Shown here: piece after piece, positions 1-8,770 of the stretch
How positions within the stretch are numbered: the stretch's first letter is position 1
How the letters are laid out: each line of letters starts with the position of its first letter
Position numbers and translations under genes: made by a program
Assembly: GCA_036388555.1 (NCBI GenBank)
Contig: DASVRP010000009.1
Span: forward strand, 26,473 to 90,472
Length of the DNA stretch: 64,000 nt
Reading direction: 5' to 3'
From: UBA4665 sp036388555
GTDB lineage: Bacteria; Patescibacteriota; Saccharimonadia; Saccharimonadales; UBA4665
Notes under the pieces: model-generated
What the model was told of the DNA's origin: nothing
Databases searched by the model: none
Seen by the model: the letters and a program-made list of their open reading frames with translations, nothing else

Positions 1-6
1 GGGCGC

Positions 7-35
7 TTACAATTATGCCGGAGGCGGACTATACT
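7..35 (+). promoter_or_regulatory. Promoter of pyk
   Basis: A -35 box TTACAA (7-12) and a -10 box TATACT (30-35) are separated by 17 bases. Transcription would start near 42 and give a short leader with the ribosome-binding sequence AGGAAGAG just before the ATG at 72. Confidence 0.7.
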
Positions 36-71
36 AGGAGTAATTGCAACATAATGTAAATAGGAAGAGCC

Positions 72-1517
72 ATGAAACTGACTGAATCGGCGCCGAGCGT
101 GCCATTACAAGATTACAAGCGGACGAAGATCGTCGCGACCCTGGGACCATCATGTGATAGCTACGAAGCGGTTCTCGAAATCATCAAAAGCGGCGCCAAC
201 GGCCTGCGGCTGAACTTCAGCCACGGCACCCACGACGAGCATGGCCAGCGCATCAAGTGGATCCGCAAGGCTTCCAAAGAACTCGGCAAGCCCGTCGCCA
301 TCATCCAGGACCTGCAGGGCCCCAAGGTCCGGCTGGGCGACTTCGACGGTGTCATCAACGTCAAGACCGGCCAGGCGCTGCAGTTCCAGTACGACACCAA
401 GGCCAAGGGTGAACTGCCGGCCGGCTCGATTATCCCGACACAATACGACCTCGCCAAAAAGGCTAAGCGCGGTGAGCGGCTCTATCTGTATGATGGCAAG
501 GTCCGTACCACCATCACCAGTGTCAAGGACGGCATCGTGCATGTCAGGGCCGAGAATGACGGCATCCTGATCAAGCGCAAGGGCATGAACCTGCCGGACA
601 CCGACTTCGGTGGCGACATTATCACGGCCAAGGATAAGGCCGACCTGGTCTACGGTTCGACGCAGGACATCGACTACGTCGCCCAGAGCTTCGTGCAGAC
701 GGCCGACGACATCCATGACCTGCGCAAGCGGATGCGCAACCTGGGCAGTGCAGCCCGCATCATCGCCAAGATCGAGACGAAGGCGGCCGTCGACAACCTC
801 GAGGAGATCATGGAGGCCACCGACGCGGCTATGATCGCCCGCGGTGACCTGGCAGTCGAGACGCCTCCAGAATCAGTACCGATCGTGCAGCGCAAGATCA
901 TCGGCTATGGGCTGAAGCATGGCAAGCCGACCATCGTCGCCACCCAGATGCTGGCCAGCATGACCGAGACTCCCGAACCGACCCGTGCCGAAGTGTCGGA
1001 TGTCGCGACAGCCGTCCTGCTCGGCGCTGACTGCGTCATGCTCAGCGACGAGACCGCCAGCGGTAAGTATCCGATCGAGGCCGTCAAGGTCATGAAGAAG
1101 GTCGTCCGCTACACCGAGGCCAACATGCCGGTAAAGGTGACATATCCTGAATACGAGGACCATAGTCGCCAGGGTTCGATCTCCAAAGCTATCATCAGCC
1201 TGTCAGACAGCATCCAGGCCCGGGCGATCATCGCTGAGACCCGCACCGGTGCGACCGCCCAGCAGATCGCCACGCTACGCCCGAACATCCCGATCATCGC
1301 CGTTACCAGCGATGTCCGCAGCCTGCAGCAGATGGCGCTCATCTACAACGTCAAGAGCTATCTGCGTCCGGTCGACGCCAATGCGGCCTACAAGCTGACG
1401 ACCTGGCTCGGCGACCACAAAGTGCTCAGCAAGGGCGACATCGTCGTCACCGTATCGGGGCAGCATCCAGGTATGGCCGGGGCTACCGACACCATCAAAG
1501 TCCGCATTTTAGAATAA
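72..1517 (+). CDS. pyk: Pyruvate kinase
   Basis: Makes pyruvate and ATP from phosphoenolpyruvate and ADP in the cytoplasm, the last step of glycolysis. The N-terminus has TKIVATLGPS and the substrate-loop region LRLNFSHG; the metal/substrate segment IIAKIETKAAVDN and MIARGDLAVE follow at about residues 225-260; the C-terminal third is the usual pyruvate kinase alpha/beta domain. The length (481 residues) is normal. The ATG at 72 is supported by AGGAAGAG immediately upstream and by a good promoter at 7-35. It is followed by pgk and tpiA on the same strand, a compact lower-glycolysis cluster. The pgk gene has its own -10 box, so the three are not necessarily one transcript. Confidence 0.96.
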   Translation: MKLTESAPSVPLQDYKRTKIVATLGPSCDSYEAVLEIIKSGANGLRLNFSHGTHDEHGQRIKWIRKASKELGKPVAIIQDLQGPKVRLGDFDGVINVKTGQALQFQYDTKAKGELPAGSIIPTQYDLAKKAKRGERLYLYDGKVRTTITSVKDGIVHVRAENDGILIKRKGMNLPDTDFGGDIITAKDKADLVYGSTQDIDYVAQSFVQTADDIHDLRKRMRNLGSAARIIAKIETKAAVDNLEEIMEATDAAMIARGDLAVETPPESVPIVQRKIIGYGLKHGKPTIVATQMLASMTETPEPTRAEVSDVATAVLLGADCVMLSDETASGKYPIEAVKVMKKVVRYTEANMPVKVTYPEYEDHSRQGSISKAIISLSDSIQARAIIAETRTGATAQQIATLRPNIPIIAVTSDVRSLQQMALIYNVKSYLRPVDANAAYKLTTWLGDHKVLSKGDIVVTVSGQHPGMAGATDTIKVRILE

Positions 1518-1532
1518 TCGCGGCTAGTTTGC

Positions 1533-1538
1533 TATACT
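1533..1538 (+). promoter_or_regulatory. -10 box for pgk
   Basis: TATACT lies in the 56-base gap between pyk and pgk, preceded by TTTGC. No clear -35 box is seen. Start of transcription would fall near 1545, about 30 bases before the GTG start of pgk. Confidence 0.5.
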
Positions 1539-1573
1539 ACTAGGCATAAGCGCGTATATATAACTCGGCAGCG

Positions 1574-2869
1574 GTGGGCAACTTGTTTACAAAGCAGACA
1601 ATCAAAGATATCGACGTTTCCGGCAAGACCGTATTGCTCAGGGCGGATTATAACGTCCCGATCAAAGACGGTGCTATTACCGATGACTACCGTTTGCAGC
1701 AATCGCTGCCGACAGTAAAGTACCTGCTGGAACATGGGGCCAAACTGGTCATTTGTTCCCATTTGGGACGGCCGAAAGGACCGAAGGATGACTCCTGCAG
1801 CCTGTTCCCGGTCGCCCGGAAACTGCAGGAGCTGCTCGGCATCGACGTCAAGTTCGTCCCGGACTGCGTCGGTCCGCGGGCTGAAAAGGCCGCCGAGGGA
1901 CTACAGCCCGGACAGGTGCTGCTACTGGAGAACCTGCGCTTTCACCCCCAAGAAGAACAGAACGACCCCGAGTTTGCCAGGCAGCTGGCCAGCCTGGCCG
2001 ATGTGTTCGTCGAAGACGGCTTCGGCGTCGTCCACCGCGGACATGCCAGCACCGAGGGTGTGACACACCATCTACCAAGCGTCGCCGGGCTGCTCCTGGA
2101 GCGTGAAGTCGATACGATAACCCAGGTCATGCAGAAGCCGAAGCGCCCGCTGCTGGCTGTCGTCGGCGGGGCCAAGATCGCCGACAAGATCGAAGTCCTC
2201 GAGAAATTTATCAAGATCGCTGACTTCGTGGCGGTCGGCGGGGCAATGGCAAACACCTTCCTGAAGGCCCAGGGCATCGATGTCGCTGCCAGCCTGATCG
2301 ACAAGGACGAGGTCGGTGTTGCCAAAGATATACTGGCCAAGGCGCATGCCGAGTCCAAGCAGCGCCAGTTCATATTCTACACGCCGCAGGACGTCGTGGT
2401 CGCCAGCAAGCTTGACGGTACCGCATCCACCCGGATCGTCGACTGGAATACGCGTATCATCGCCGATATCGAGAGCTACCCGAAGCGTCCGTCGGAGGCC
2501 AGCCGCACCATCGCGCCGCACGAGATGATACTCGACATCGGTCCTTTTACCGGCGCCTTCATCGCCGGCAGCATCCAGCTGGCGCACACCGTCGTCTGGA
2601 ACGGGTCGATGGGCGTCACCGAGACCAAGGGGCTGCAAGGCCCGATCGGCCCGTTCGCCCACGGCACGGACCTGGTCATGGAAGCCATGCTCGGCCAGTT
2701 CGGCCACCGGCCGTTCAGCCTGGTCGGCGGAGGGGATACCGTGGGCTACGTACAGAGCAGGGGGTTGACGGGGGCATTCGACCACGTCTCGACCGGCGGC
2801 GGAGCCAGTCTGGAACTGATGGCCGGTCGTAAGCTGCCGGGCGTCGAAGCCTTGATGGACAAAAAGTAA
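1574..2869 (+). CDS. pgk: Phosphoglycerate kinase
   Basis: Transfers phosphate from 1,3-bisphosphoglycerate to ADP. Family motifs are clear: LLRADYNVPI near residue 20, CSHLGRPKG near 60, LLENLRFHPQEE near 116, VVGGAKIADK near 195, and the C-terminal SLVGGGDTVGYV and STGGGASLELMAG. At 431 residues it is about 30 longer than the common bacterial enzyme; the extra residues lie around 275-320 (region with FIFYTPQDVVVASKL to SEASRTIAPHE). The start is a GTG; a TTG nine bases later is the alternative, and neither has a good Shine-Dalgarno sequence. It sits between pyk and tpiA. Confidence 0.96.
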   Translation: MGNLFTKQTIKDIDVSGKTVLLRADYNVPIKDGAITDDYRLQQSLPTVKYLLEHGAKLVICSHLGRPKGPKDDSCSLFPVARKLQELLGIDVKFVPDCVGPRAEKAAEGLQPGQVLLLENLRFHPQEEQNDPEFARQLASLADVFVEDGFGVVHRGHASTEGVTHHLPSVAGLLLEREVDTITQVMQKPKRPLLAVVGGAKIADKIEVLEKFIKIADFVAVGGAMANTFLKAQGIDVAASLIDKDEVGVAKDILAKAHAESKQRQFIFYTPQDVVVASKLDGTASTRIVDWNTRIIADIESYPKRPSEASRTIAPHEMILDIGPFTGAFIAGSIQLAHTVVWNGSMGVTETKGLQGPIGPFAHGTDLVMEAMLGQFGHRPFSLVGGGDTVGYVQSRGLTGAFDHVSTGGGASLELMAGRKLPGVEALMDKK

Positions 2870-2898
2870 ATGGTTGTTGTATAGTAAGCTCAAGCATT

Positions 2899-3690
2899 AT
2901 GAAGAAAACACTTATCATCGCCAACTGGAAAATGAACCTTAATACCCATGAGGCGAGTGCGCTGCTGCACCGCTACCATGAGCGCATCCAGTCCCACCGC
3001 GACATCGAGGTCATCGTGGCGCCGAGCATGCTGAGCCTGCAGCCGCTGAGCGTCGAGATGGACCGCCGCAAATTCCGGCTCTGCGCCCAGGACGGGTACC
3101 ACAAGGATGAGGGCGGCTTTACCGGCGAGGTCTCTTTCGCCATGATGCGCGGACTCGTCCACTACAGCATCATCGGCCATTCGGCCCGCCGTATCTATTT
3201 CAATGAATCCCTTGAACTTATCCGTGACAAGGTCACAGCCGCTATCCGCAATGACATCGTGCCGGTCATCTGCATCGGTGAGACGAAGCAGGAGCGTGAC
3301 TCCGGCGAGACCAAACAGGTCATCCACGACCAGCTGACCACCGCCCTCAGCAATATCACGTCGGCCGACATCGAGAACGTCGTCATCGCCTACGAACCCG
3401 TCTGGGCGATCTCGACCTTCCAGGGTGAGACCGCCAAGCCCGACGACATGCAGAAAGCTATCGAATATATTCGTTTCCAGATCAAGGAACTGTACGGCGC
3501 CAAGGCGGCCGATGCTGTCCACATCCTCTACGGCGGCAGCGTCAGTGACCAGGATGCCCGGGCGTACCTCAGCCTGCCGGGCTGTGACGGCGTACTCGTC
3601 GGAGCGGCCAGCCTCAATTACGCCAAGTTCAGCGGAATCGTCGACAGTGCTTACCGCATGCTCGCCGAACAGCGGGCCAACCGGCCATAA
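2899..3690 (+). CDS. tpiA: Triosephosphate isomerase with altered GHSERR motif
   Basis: Interconverts dihydroxyacetone phosphate and glyceraldehyde 3-phosphate. The catalytic Lys (ANWKMN, residue 11), His94 (IGHS) and the loop-6 Glu (AYEPVWAI) are all present, as is the phosphate-binding YGGSV. Two departures from the family are visible. The nearly invariant GHSERR is GHSARR here (GCC codon, Ala96 in place of Glu). Loop 6 reads PVWAISTFQGETA rather than PVWAIGTGKTA, two residues longer. Length (263) is slightly above the usual 250. A TATAGT at 2880-2885 lies 13 bases before the ATG. The fold assignment is certain; catalytic efficiency is not. Confidence 0.94.
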   Translation: MKKTLIIANWKMNLNTHEASALLHRYHERIQSHRDIEVIVAPSMLSLQPLSVEMDRRKFRLCAQDGYHKDEGGFTGEVSFAMMRGLVHYSIIGHSARRIYFNESLELIRDKVTAAIRNDIVPVICIGETKQERDSGETKQVIHDQLTTALSNITSADIENVVIAYEPVWAISTFQGETAKPDDMQKAIEYIRFQIKELYGAKAADAVHILYGGSVSDQDARAYLSLPGCDGVLVGAASLNYAKFSGIVDSAYRMLAEQRANRP

Positions 3691-3708
3691 TCCCAGCAGG
3701 AACATCCC

Positions 3709-4347
3709 ATGGCAGTCAAAAAACAAAACACCGAAACACCACCAGCCAACCGTATCATCGATATCGCCAAACCCGGATCGTTGCCACCGGCCTCCGCTAC
3801 GGCGCGGCCGGTGATCGTCTCCAACCGTGCGGTCATGCAGGATCCGATGATGGTGCCGCTGGGTGATATCCTGACGCCCGAAGTCGAGACACCGGCGCCG
3901 CAGCCGGCCCAGCAGACCGCCAAGCGTGTCATCAGGCCGCTTGGCGAAGCACCGCCGACCGGCAAGGACAAGGACTCCGACGGAGTCGTTGAAGATTCTG
4001 AGAAGCCCTCTCAGGCAGTCGCCGTCAAAAAGGAAGCGGTCGATACCAAACCGACATCAGAAGACCGAGCCAGCATCACGGACCCGCTTGGCTCCGCAGA
4101 GACGGATACCGACAATTCGAAGCAGGACGAAGTCTCCAAGGCGCAGGAAGAGATTGACCGTCTGATCGAGGAGAAGACATACTTCCTGCCGATCAACTCC
4201 ATCGAGAAGCGCCGCAGCCGGCATGCCTCGATACTCGGGCTGCTGCTTATCATCGTACTCGGCGCCGCTTGGCTCAATATCGCGCTTGATGCCGGACTGA
4301 TCAAGATCGGCGGACTGCAGCCGCTGACCCACTTCTTCAGTAATTAA
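3709..4347 (+). CDS. Disordered protein with C-terminal membrane anchor
   Basis: Not a recognised family. Residues 1 to about 150 are rich in Pro, Ala, Lys, Asp and Glu and look disordered. A short helical segment follows (QEEIDRLIEEKTYFLPINSIEKRRSR), then one membrane segment near 175-195 (ILGLLLIIVLGAAWLNIAL) and a short tail. The basic residues before the membrane segment suggest the large N-terminal part stays in the cytoplasm. The ATG follows AGGAACATCCC. It lies 18 bases after tpiA and 8 bases before the next membrane protein, so it is probably cotranscribed with both. Function unknown. Confidence 0.8.
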   Translation: MAVKKQNTETPPANRIIDIAKPGSLPPASATARPVIVSNRAVMQDPMMVPLGDILTPEVETPAPQPAQQTAKRVIRPLGEAPPTGKDKDSDGVVEDSEKPSQAVAVKKEAVDTKPTSEDRASITDPLGSAETDTDNSKQDEVSKAQEEIDRLIEEKTYFLPINSIEKRRSRHASILGLLLIIVLGAAWLNIALDAGLIKIGGLQPLTHFFSN

Positions 4348-4355
4348 AAGGTACT

Positions 4356-5141
4356 ATGAACCATATGAACTCCTTACCCCGGCCATCGTCTCGAAGCGGA
4401 TTCGGACTGGTCGGAATCGTCATCGTCCTGCTCGTCATAGGGTTGATAGGCCTGGTCGGCTGGGCGGTCGTGTCGGGCAATAAGCAGCCACCGGCAGCCG
4501 CTGATACGACGTCGGCAGCCAGGCCGCCAGCTCCGACGCCCGTATCGCCACAGCCGCCGATATTGCCTGGGGGCTACAGCCGCTTCACAAGCAAAGCCTT
4601 CAGCTTCTCATTCGGCTACCCCAACTCGTACGGCGAGCTGACTGAGGTCACGCCGGGCGAGACCAACGACTACAGCGTTCAGCACGCCTTTTATGGCCGC
4701 AGTCCGTCCGCCCAGTCGCCGAACGGCCATCAAGGTCCGATACGCGTCTTTGTCTACAAACCGGATGTCCGCGAATTGTCCAGCCGGGGGAATGGACCGA
4801 TGATCAGCCTCAAGAATGACAAATGGTATGTCAGCCGTGAGAACGCTTCGGACAGTAACAGCCAGAAGATCGGTGAAGAATATACTGAGTTCTGGGACGA
4901 AGTAGACTCGCCGCTGGCCCGTGGTGAAGGCAAAGTATATAGCTTCGACGGAGAGCACGAGGGCTGCAGCGCGGTGAAATATGTCTTCGTAAGCAAGGGC
5001 CGCCTGGTCGAAGTCCTGCCACCGACGTTCTGCGACGCCAGCTTCAGCAATGGCAGCAGCATCGGCCCGACCGCCGACCAGTTCGAATCAAATACCCGCA
5101 TGCTGAAATCGATCGTAAACTCGATCTGGATAACTAGGTAG
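4356..5141 (+). CDS. Unknown protein with N-terminal membrane anchor
   Basis: One N-terminal membrane segment (about residues 18-40, SGFGLVGIVIVLLVIGLIGLVGWAV shortened) starts with a type IV pilin-like SGFGLVG stretch, followed by a Pro/Ala linker and a globular domain of about 180 residues on the outside (RFTSKAFSFSFGYPNSYGEL to the end) with two Cys near residues 208 and 227. The SGFGLVGI beginning resembles a pseudopilin N-terminus but lacks the usual Glu at position +5, so this is only a resemblance. A second ATG nine bases downstream is possible; the first has AAAAGGTACT upstream. It lies in the same run as the preceding membrane protein. Confidence 0.75.
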   Translation: MNHMNSLPRPSSRSGFGLVGIVIVLLVIGLIGLVGWAVVSGNKQPPAAADTTSAARPPAPTPVSPQPPILPGGYSRFTSKAFSFSFGYPNSYGELTEVTPGETNDYSVQHAFYGRSPSAQSPNGHQGPIRVFVYKPDVRELSSRGNGPMISLKNDKWYVSRENASDSNSQKIGEEYTEFWDEVDSPLARGEGKVYSFDGEHEGCSAVKYVFVSKGRLVEVLPPTFCDASFSNGSSIGPTADQFESNTRMLKSIVNSIWITR

Positions 5142-5230
5142 ATTTCACAATCCATTCTGCCAGCGCAAGCCGTCCAAGCTTGCTAAAATAGAGGGATGAC
5201 CGAATTACGCACCGGGGGCGGGGACATGAC

Positions 5231-8200
5231 ATGCTTGAAGATCTACTGACAGGACTGAACCCTGAGCAGCGCCGGGCCGTCGAGACGACCGAAGGGCCGC
5301 TGCTGATCCAGGCCGGCGCCGGATCGGGCAAGACCAAGACGCTGACCCACCGTATCGCCTACCTCATCGCCAGCCACCGGGCGACGCCGTACAACATCCT
5401 GGCCGTGACCTTTACGAACAAGGCTGCCAAAGAGATGCGCGCCCGCGTCTGGGAGTTGATGGGCCACGGCGGCACTTCCGGCCTGGGTGGGCCGCAGGAA
5501 GCGCCGCGCAGCTTCATGCCCTACATGGGCACCTTCCACGGCATCTGTGTCCGGCTGCTGCGCCAGGACGGTGACTACATCGGCGTCCCGAAGACCTTCG
5601 TCATCTTCGACGAGTCCGACCGCCAGTCGGCCGTCAAGCAGGCCAGCAAGCAGCTGATGCTCGATGAGAAAGCCTTTCCAGCCCGCGCGATAGCCGGGCT
5701 GATCAGCAACGCCAAGAATGAGATGCTGACCCCTTCGGAGTACACCGCGACCGCCAACAGTCCGGCCCAGCAGGCCGCCGCCCAAGTCTTCCCGATCTAC
5801 CAGCAGATCCTACGGGACGCCGCGGCGCTCGACTTTGACGACCTCATCAACCGCACTGTCGGCATGCTGGAGAACCACACCGAGGTACGTGCCAAATGGC
5901 AACAGCAGTTCACATACATCATGATCGACGAGTACCAGGACACCAACCTGGCGCAGTACAAGCTGGTCAAGCTGCTGACCAACCAGGATAACAACATCGC
6001 CGTGGTCGGTGACGACTGGCAATGCCTGGTGCCCGGCAGTTTGGTGGAAACTCCAACAGGACCGAAGAAGATAGAAGATTTTACTGATGCAGATTCAGTG
6101 CGTACGGCGAGCGGATATGGCGCAACAGCTGACTTTGCAGTGAGTGCAAGCAAGAAATTTTCTTACAAAGGTGAAATACTTACAATCACAACAAGTTCTG
6201 GCAAAAAACTATCGTGCACGCCTAATCATCTGTTATTTGCACGTTTCGATAAGACCGATTCCTATTTCGTCTATCTTATGTACGCCAAAGACAAGGGTTT
6301 TCGCATCGGTATGACTAAAGGGACGAGATTTGATGGTAAAAAGGATGATATAGGACTTAGGGTTCGGGCTAACCAGGAGCGGGCTGACCGGATGTGGATT
6401 ATCAAAGTATGCGGGACACGGGCAGAGGCACAATACAACGAGGCGCTCTATTCTTTCAAGTACGGTGTTCCACAGATGGTATTCCACGCTTTCAATAATC
6501 GGTCGATGGCAGTGACGCAGGAGCAGATTGATTTACTTTTTGATGAAATAGATACAGATTCACGTGGTCGGGAAATATTACATGACTTAGGCCTAAGTTT
6601 TGAATACCCACATTTCGTACCGCAGGCGACGACCCGTTATAAAACAAAACGACTTGTCATTAATGTCGTACTATTCGGTACCAGACGGACTACCACTGCT
6701 TCTCCATGGGCTGACAGCAGGATTTCTGCGAATACGACCGACAAGAATGATTTGAAACTTTTTGAGAAGCTTGGCTACGGCGTACGCGCAGCGCGGGCTG
6801 ATACCTACCGCAGCGAAATCCATAGTCAGGATTATGGAAGGATTGAACAGATTCTTGATAATCTGAAGGCTGGGATCAGTCCGGATGTGTACATCAGTAA
6901 ACATGCATATATGACAGATAAAAAATTTGCTTTCACTCCGGCGGCACACATCCATCCTGGTATGACCGTGCCGGTAATGCATGACGGAAAGATATCCGAT
7001 GACTTTGTAACAGCTGTTACGAAAGATGTCTATGATGGGCCGGTGCACGACATCGACATACAGAAGGTACACAATTATGTAGCGGGTGGAATCGTCGTCC
7101 ACAACTCCATATACTCCTGGCGCGGCGCCGACTTCCGCAACATCCTGAACTTCGAGCGCGACTATAAGGACTGCGCCATCATCAAGCTGGAACAGAACTA
7201 CCGCAGCACCAAACACATCCTGGACGCCGCCCACGCCGTCATCACCAAGAATTCGCAGCGTTCCGACAAGGAACTTTGGACCGAGGCTGCCAAGGGCCTG
7301 CCGGTGCAACTCAAGCAGGTCAACAACGAGCGCGCCGAGGGAGAGGCTATGGTCATCGCCATGCGGCGGGGTATCGACAGCGGTAATGTCAATGGGAGAC
7401 GCAGCTACCGCGACTACGCCGTGCTCTACCGAACGAACGCCCAGTCACGCTCCATCGAGGAAGCCTTCATCCATTACGGCGTGCCATACCGCATCGTCGG
7501 CGGCCAGCGCTTCTATGACCGCAAAGAAATCAAAGATGTCGTGGCGTACCTGCGCCTGATCTACCAGCCCGAGGACCGCATCAGCTTCGAGCGCATCGTC
7601 AACGTACCGACCCGCGGTGTCGGCGCCAAGAGCCTGCAGAATTTCTTCGCCTGGCAACGCTCGCTCGACCTGTCGATGTCGCAGGCCCTGACGCAGGCCA
7701 ACACCTGCCAGGACATCACTGCCAAGGCCCGCAAGGCACTTGTGGAACTTGGTGACATCCTGATCGCCCTGCGCCGTATCGTCGACGAGGTGCCGGTGAC
7801 CAGTCTGCTCGACAGTCTGCTGAAACGGATCGATTATCTCCATTTCCTGAACGACGGCACGCCGCAGGGTGAATCGCGCCAGGAGAACGTCCGCGAACTG
7901 CTATCGGTCGCCCAGAGCTACGCCGAGGCCGGGCTGGACGGTTTCCTCGAGGAAATCAGCTTGGTCAGTGACATCGACAGCGCCGATCTCAGCAGCGACG
8001 CCGCCACACTTATGACTATCCATGCCGCCAAGGGCCTGGAATTCCCGGTCGTCTTCATGGCTGGCATGGAGGAGACGATCTTCCCGCACTCCCGCGCACT
8101 GTACGACCAGAACGAGATGGAAGAGGAACGCCGCCTCTGCTACGTCGGCATGACCCGTGCCCGCGAAGAGCTGTACATGATGTGTGCTACCAGCCGCATG

Positions 8201-8641
8201 CTCTACGGCGGCGTCCAGCACAACCCGCCGTCGCGGTTCCTCAGTGAGATAGGTGGCGACTTCCAGTCGGATGCCGGCAGCTACGGCTTTTACGGAGCTG
8301 GTGGCACCGGCGGCGGTGAGCGCGGTGTCTACAGCCAGTCCGGTGGCCACGGCATGGGCGGTGGCTCGTTCGGCGGGTTCGAGCGCCAGAGTTCGTTCGG
8401 GGATTACAGTCAGACGCCGGAGCCAGGGCTACTGGGCGCCCCCACTAATAAAAGAGACGAAGATTTCGAAGATGACGGCCCGCGTTACGTACCCGACCTG
8501 TCAGAGGGCGACGGTGTCCGTCACCAGGTCTTCGGCGTCGGCCAGATCATGGAGATGGACGGCGACGTCGCGACGATCTACTTCAAAGGCAAAGGCGCCA
8601 AGAAGCTCAACATTGGGTTTGCGCCGCTTGAGAAGCTTTAG
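5231..8641 (+). CDS. pcrA: PcrA/UvrD-family DNA helicase with an intein
   Basis: ATP-dependent 3'-5' DNA helicase of superfamily 1A, used in repair and in clearing replication forks. Walker A is GAGSGKT (about residues 29-35), motif II is DEYQD (233-237), and motif III is split as GDDWQ/SIYSWRGA by an intein (residues 265-625). Later motifs are present (EQNYRSTKHIL, TIHAAKGLEFPVVF, EEERRLCYVGMTRAREELY). The C-terminus has a Gly-rich linker (about 1015-1065) and a PcrA-type Tudor-like domain (DGVRHQVFGVGQI). After splicing it would be 775 residues, the normal size. GGGGGCGGGG lies upstream of the ATG; a TAAAAT box is at 5183-5188. Confidence 0.96.
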   Translation: MLEDLLTGLNPEQRRAVETTEGPLLIQAGAGSGKTKTLTHRIAYLIASHRATPYNILAVTFTNKAAKEMRARVWELMGHGGTSGLGGPQEAPRSFMPYMGTFHGICVRLLRQDGDYIGVPKTFVIFDESDRQSAVKQASKQLMLDEKAFPARAIAGLISNAKNEMLTPSEYTATANSPAQQAAAQVFPIYQQILRDAAALDFDDLINRTVGMLENHTEVRAKWQQQFTYIMIDEYQDTNLAQYKLVKLLTNQDNNIAVVGDDWQCLVPGSLVETPTGPKKIEDFTDADSVRTASGYGATADFAVSASKKFSYKGEILTITTSSGKKLSCTPNHLLFARFDKTDSYFVYLMYAKDKGFRIGMTKGTRFDGKKDDIGLRVRANQERADRMWIIKVCGTRAEAQYNEALYSFKYGVPQMVFHAFNNRSMAVTQEQIDLLFDEIDTDSRGREILHDLGLSFEYPHFVPQATTRYKTKRLVINVVLFGTRRTTTASPWADSRISANTTDKNDLKLFEKLGYGVRAARADTYRSEIHSQDYGRIEQILDNLKAGISPDVYISKHAYMTDKKFAFTPAAHIHPGMTVPVMHDGKISDDFVTAVTKDVYDGPVHDIDIQKVHNYVAGGIVVHNSIYSWRGADFRNILNFERDYKDCAIIKLEQNYRSTKHILDAAHAVITKNSQRSDKELWTEAAKGLPVQLKQVNNERAEGEAMVIAMRRGIDSGNVNGRRSYRDYAVLYRTNAQSRSIEEAFIHYGVPYRIVGGQRFYDRKEIKDVVAYLRLIYQPEDRISFERIVNVPTRGVGAKSLQNFFAWQRSLDLSMSQALTQANTCQDITAKARKALVELGDILIALRRIVDEVPVTSLLDSLLKRIDYLHFLNDGTPQGESRQENVRELLSVAQSYAEAGLDGFLEEISLVSDIDSADLSSDAATLMTIHAAKGLEFPVVFMAGMEETIFPHSRALYDQNEMEEERRLCYVGMTRAREELYMMCATSRMLYGGVQHNPPSRFLSEIGGDFQSDAGSYGFYGAGGTGGGERGVYSQSGGHGMGGGSFGGFERQSSFGDYSQTPEPGLLGAPTNKRDEDFEDDGPRYVPDLSEGDGVRHQVFGVGQIMEMDGDVATIYFKGKGAKKLNIGFAPLEKL
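6023..7105 (+). other. Intein in helicase motif III, with GIY-YIG-like insert
   Basis: The 361-residue insert (helicase residues 265-625) starts with Cys (CLVPGSLVETPTG, block A), has block B ending TPNH (330-333), and ends with DGPVHDIDIQKVHNYV and GGIVVHN before the extein Ser626. All residues needed for self-splicing are visible. Between the splicing blocks there is no LAGLIDADG motif. Instead VYLM (347-350), RIG (358-360), a following Arg and a Glu (E399 or E404) are spaced as in GIY-YIG nucleases of the T5orf172 type. The insert is visibly more AT-rich than the flanking helicase, which suggests recent transfer. Confidence 0.93.
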
Positions 8642-8689
8642 TACTGCCGCAGTAAGCATGAGCACCGAAGTTTAACTGCAGCGTAAATC

Positions 8690-8699
8690 TTGCTACAAT
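8690..8699 (+). promoter_or_regulatory. Extended -10 for the G5-domain gene
   Basis: TTGCTACAAT (TACAAT at 8693-8698 with an upstream TTGC) lies between the helicase and the murein-hydrolase-like gene. It would give a leader of about 65 bases. Confidence 0.45.
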
Positions 8700-8770
8700 A
8701 TCTTCTAGTTCCATCGAGGTACGCGCCACCTGATCATACCTGTTGCAAGCGACTCACCCGGACATTCCGT

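Noticed and set aside
8690..8770. TTG start at 8690 for the G5-domain protein
   Set aside because: It lies inside the likely -10 region and adds a segment with no signal-peptide character.
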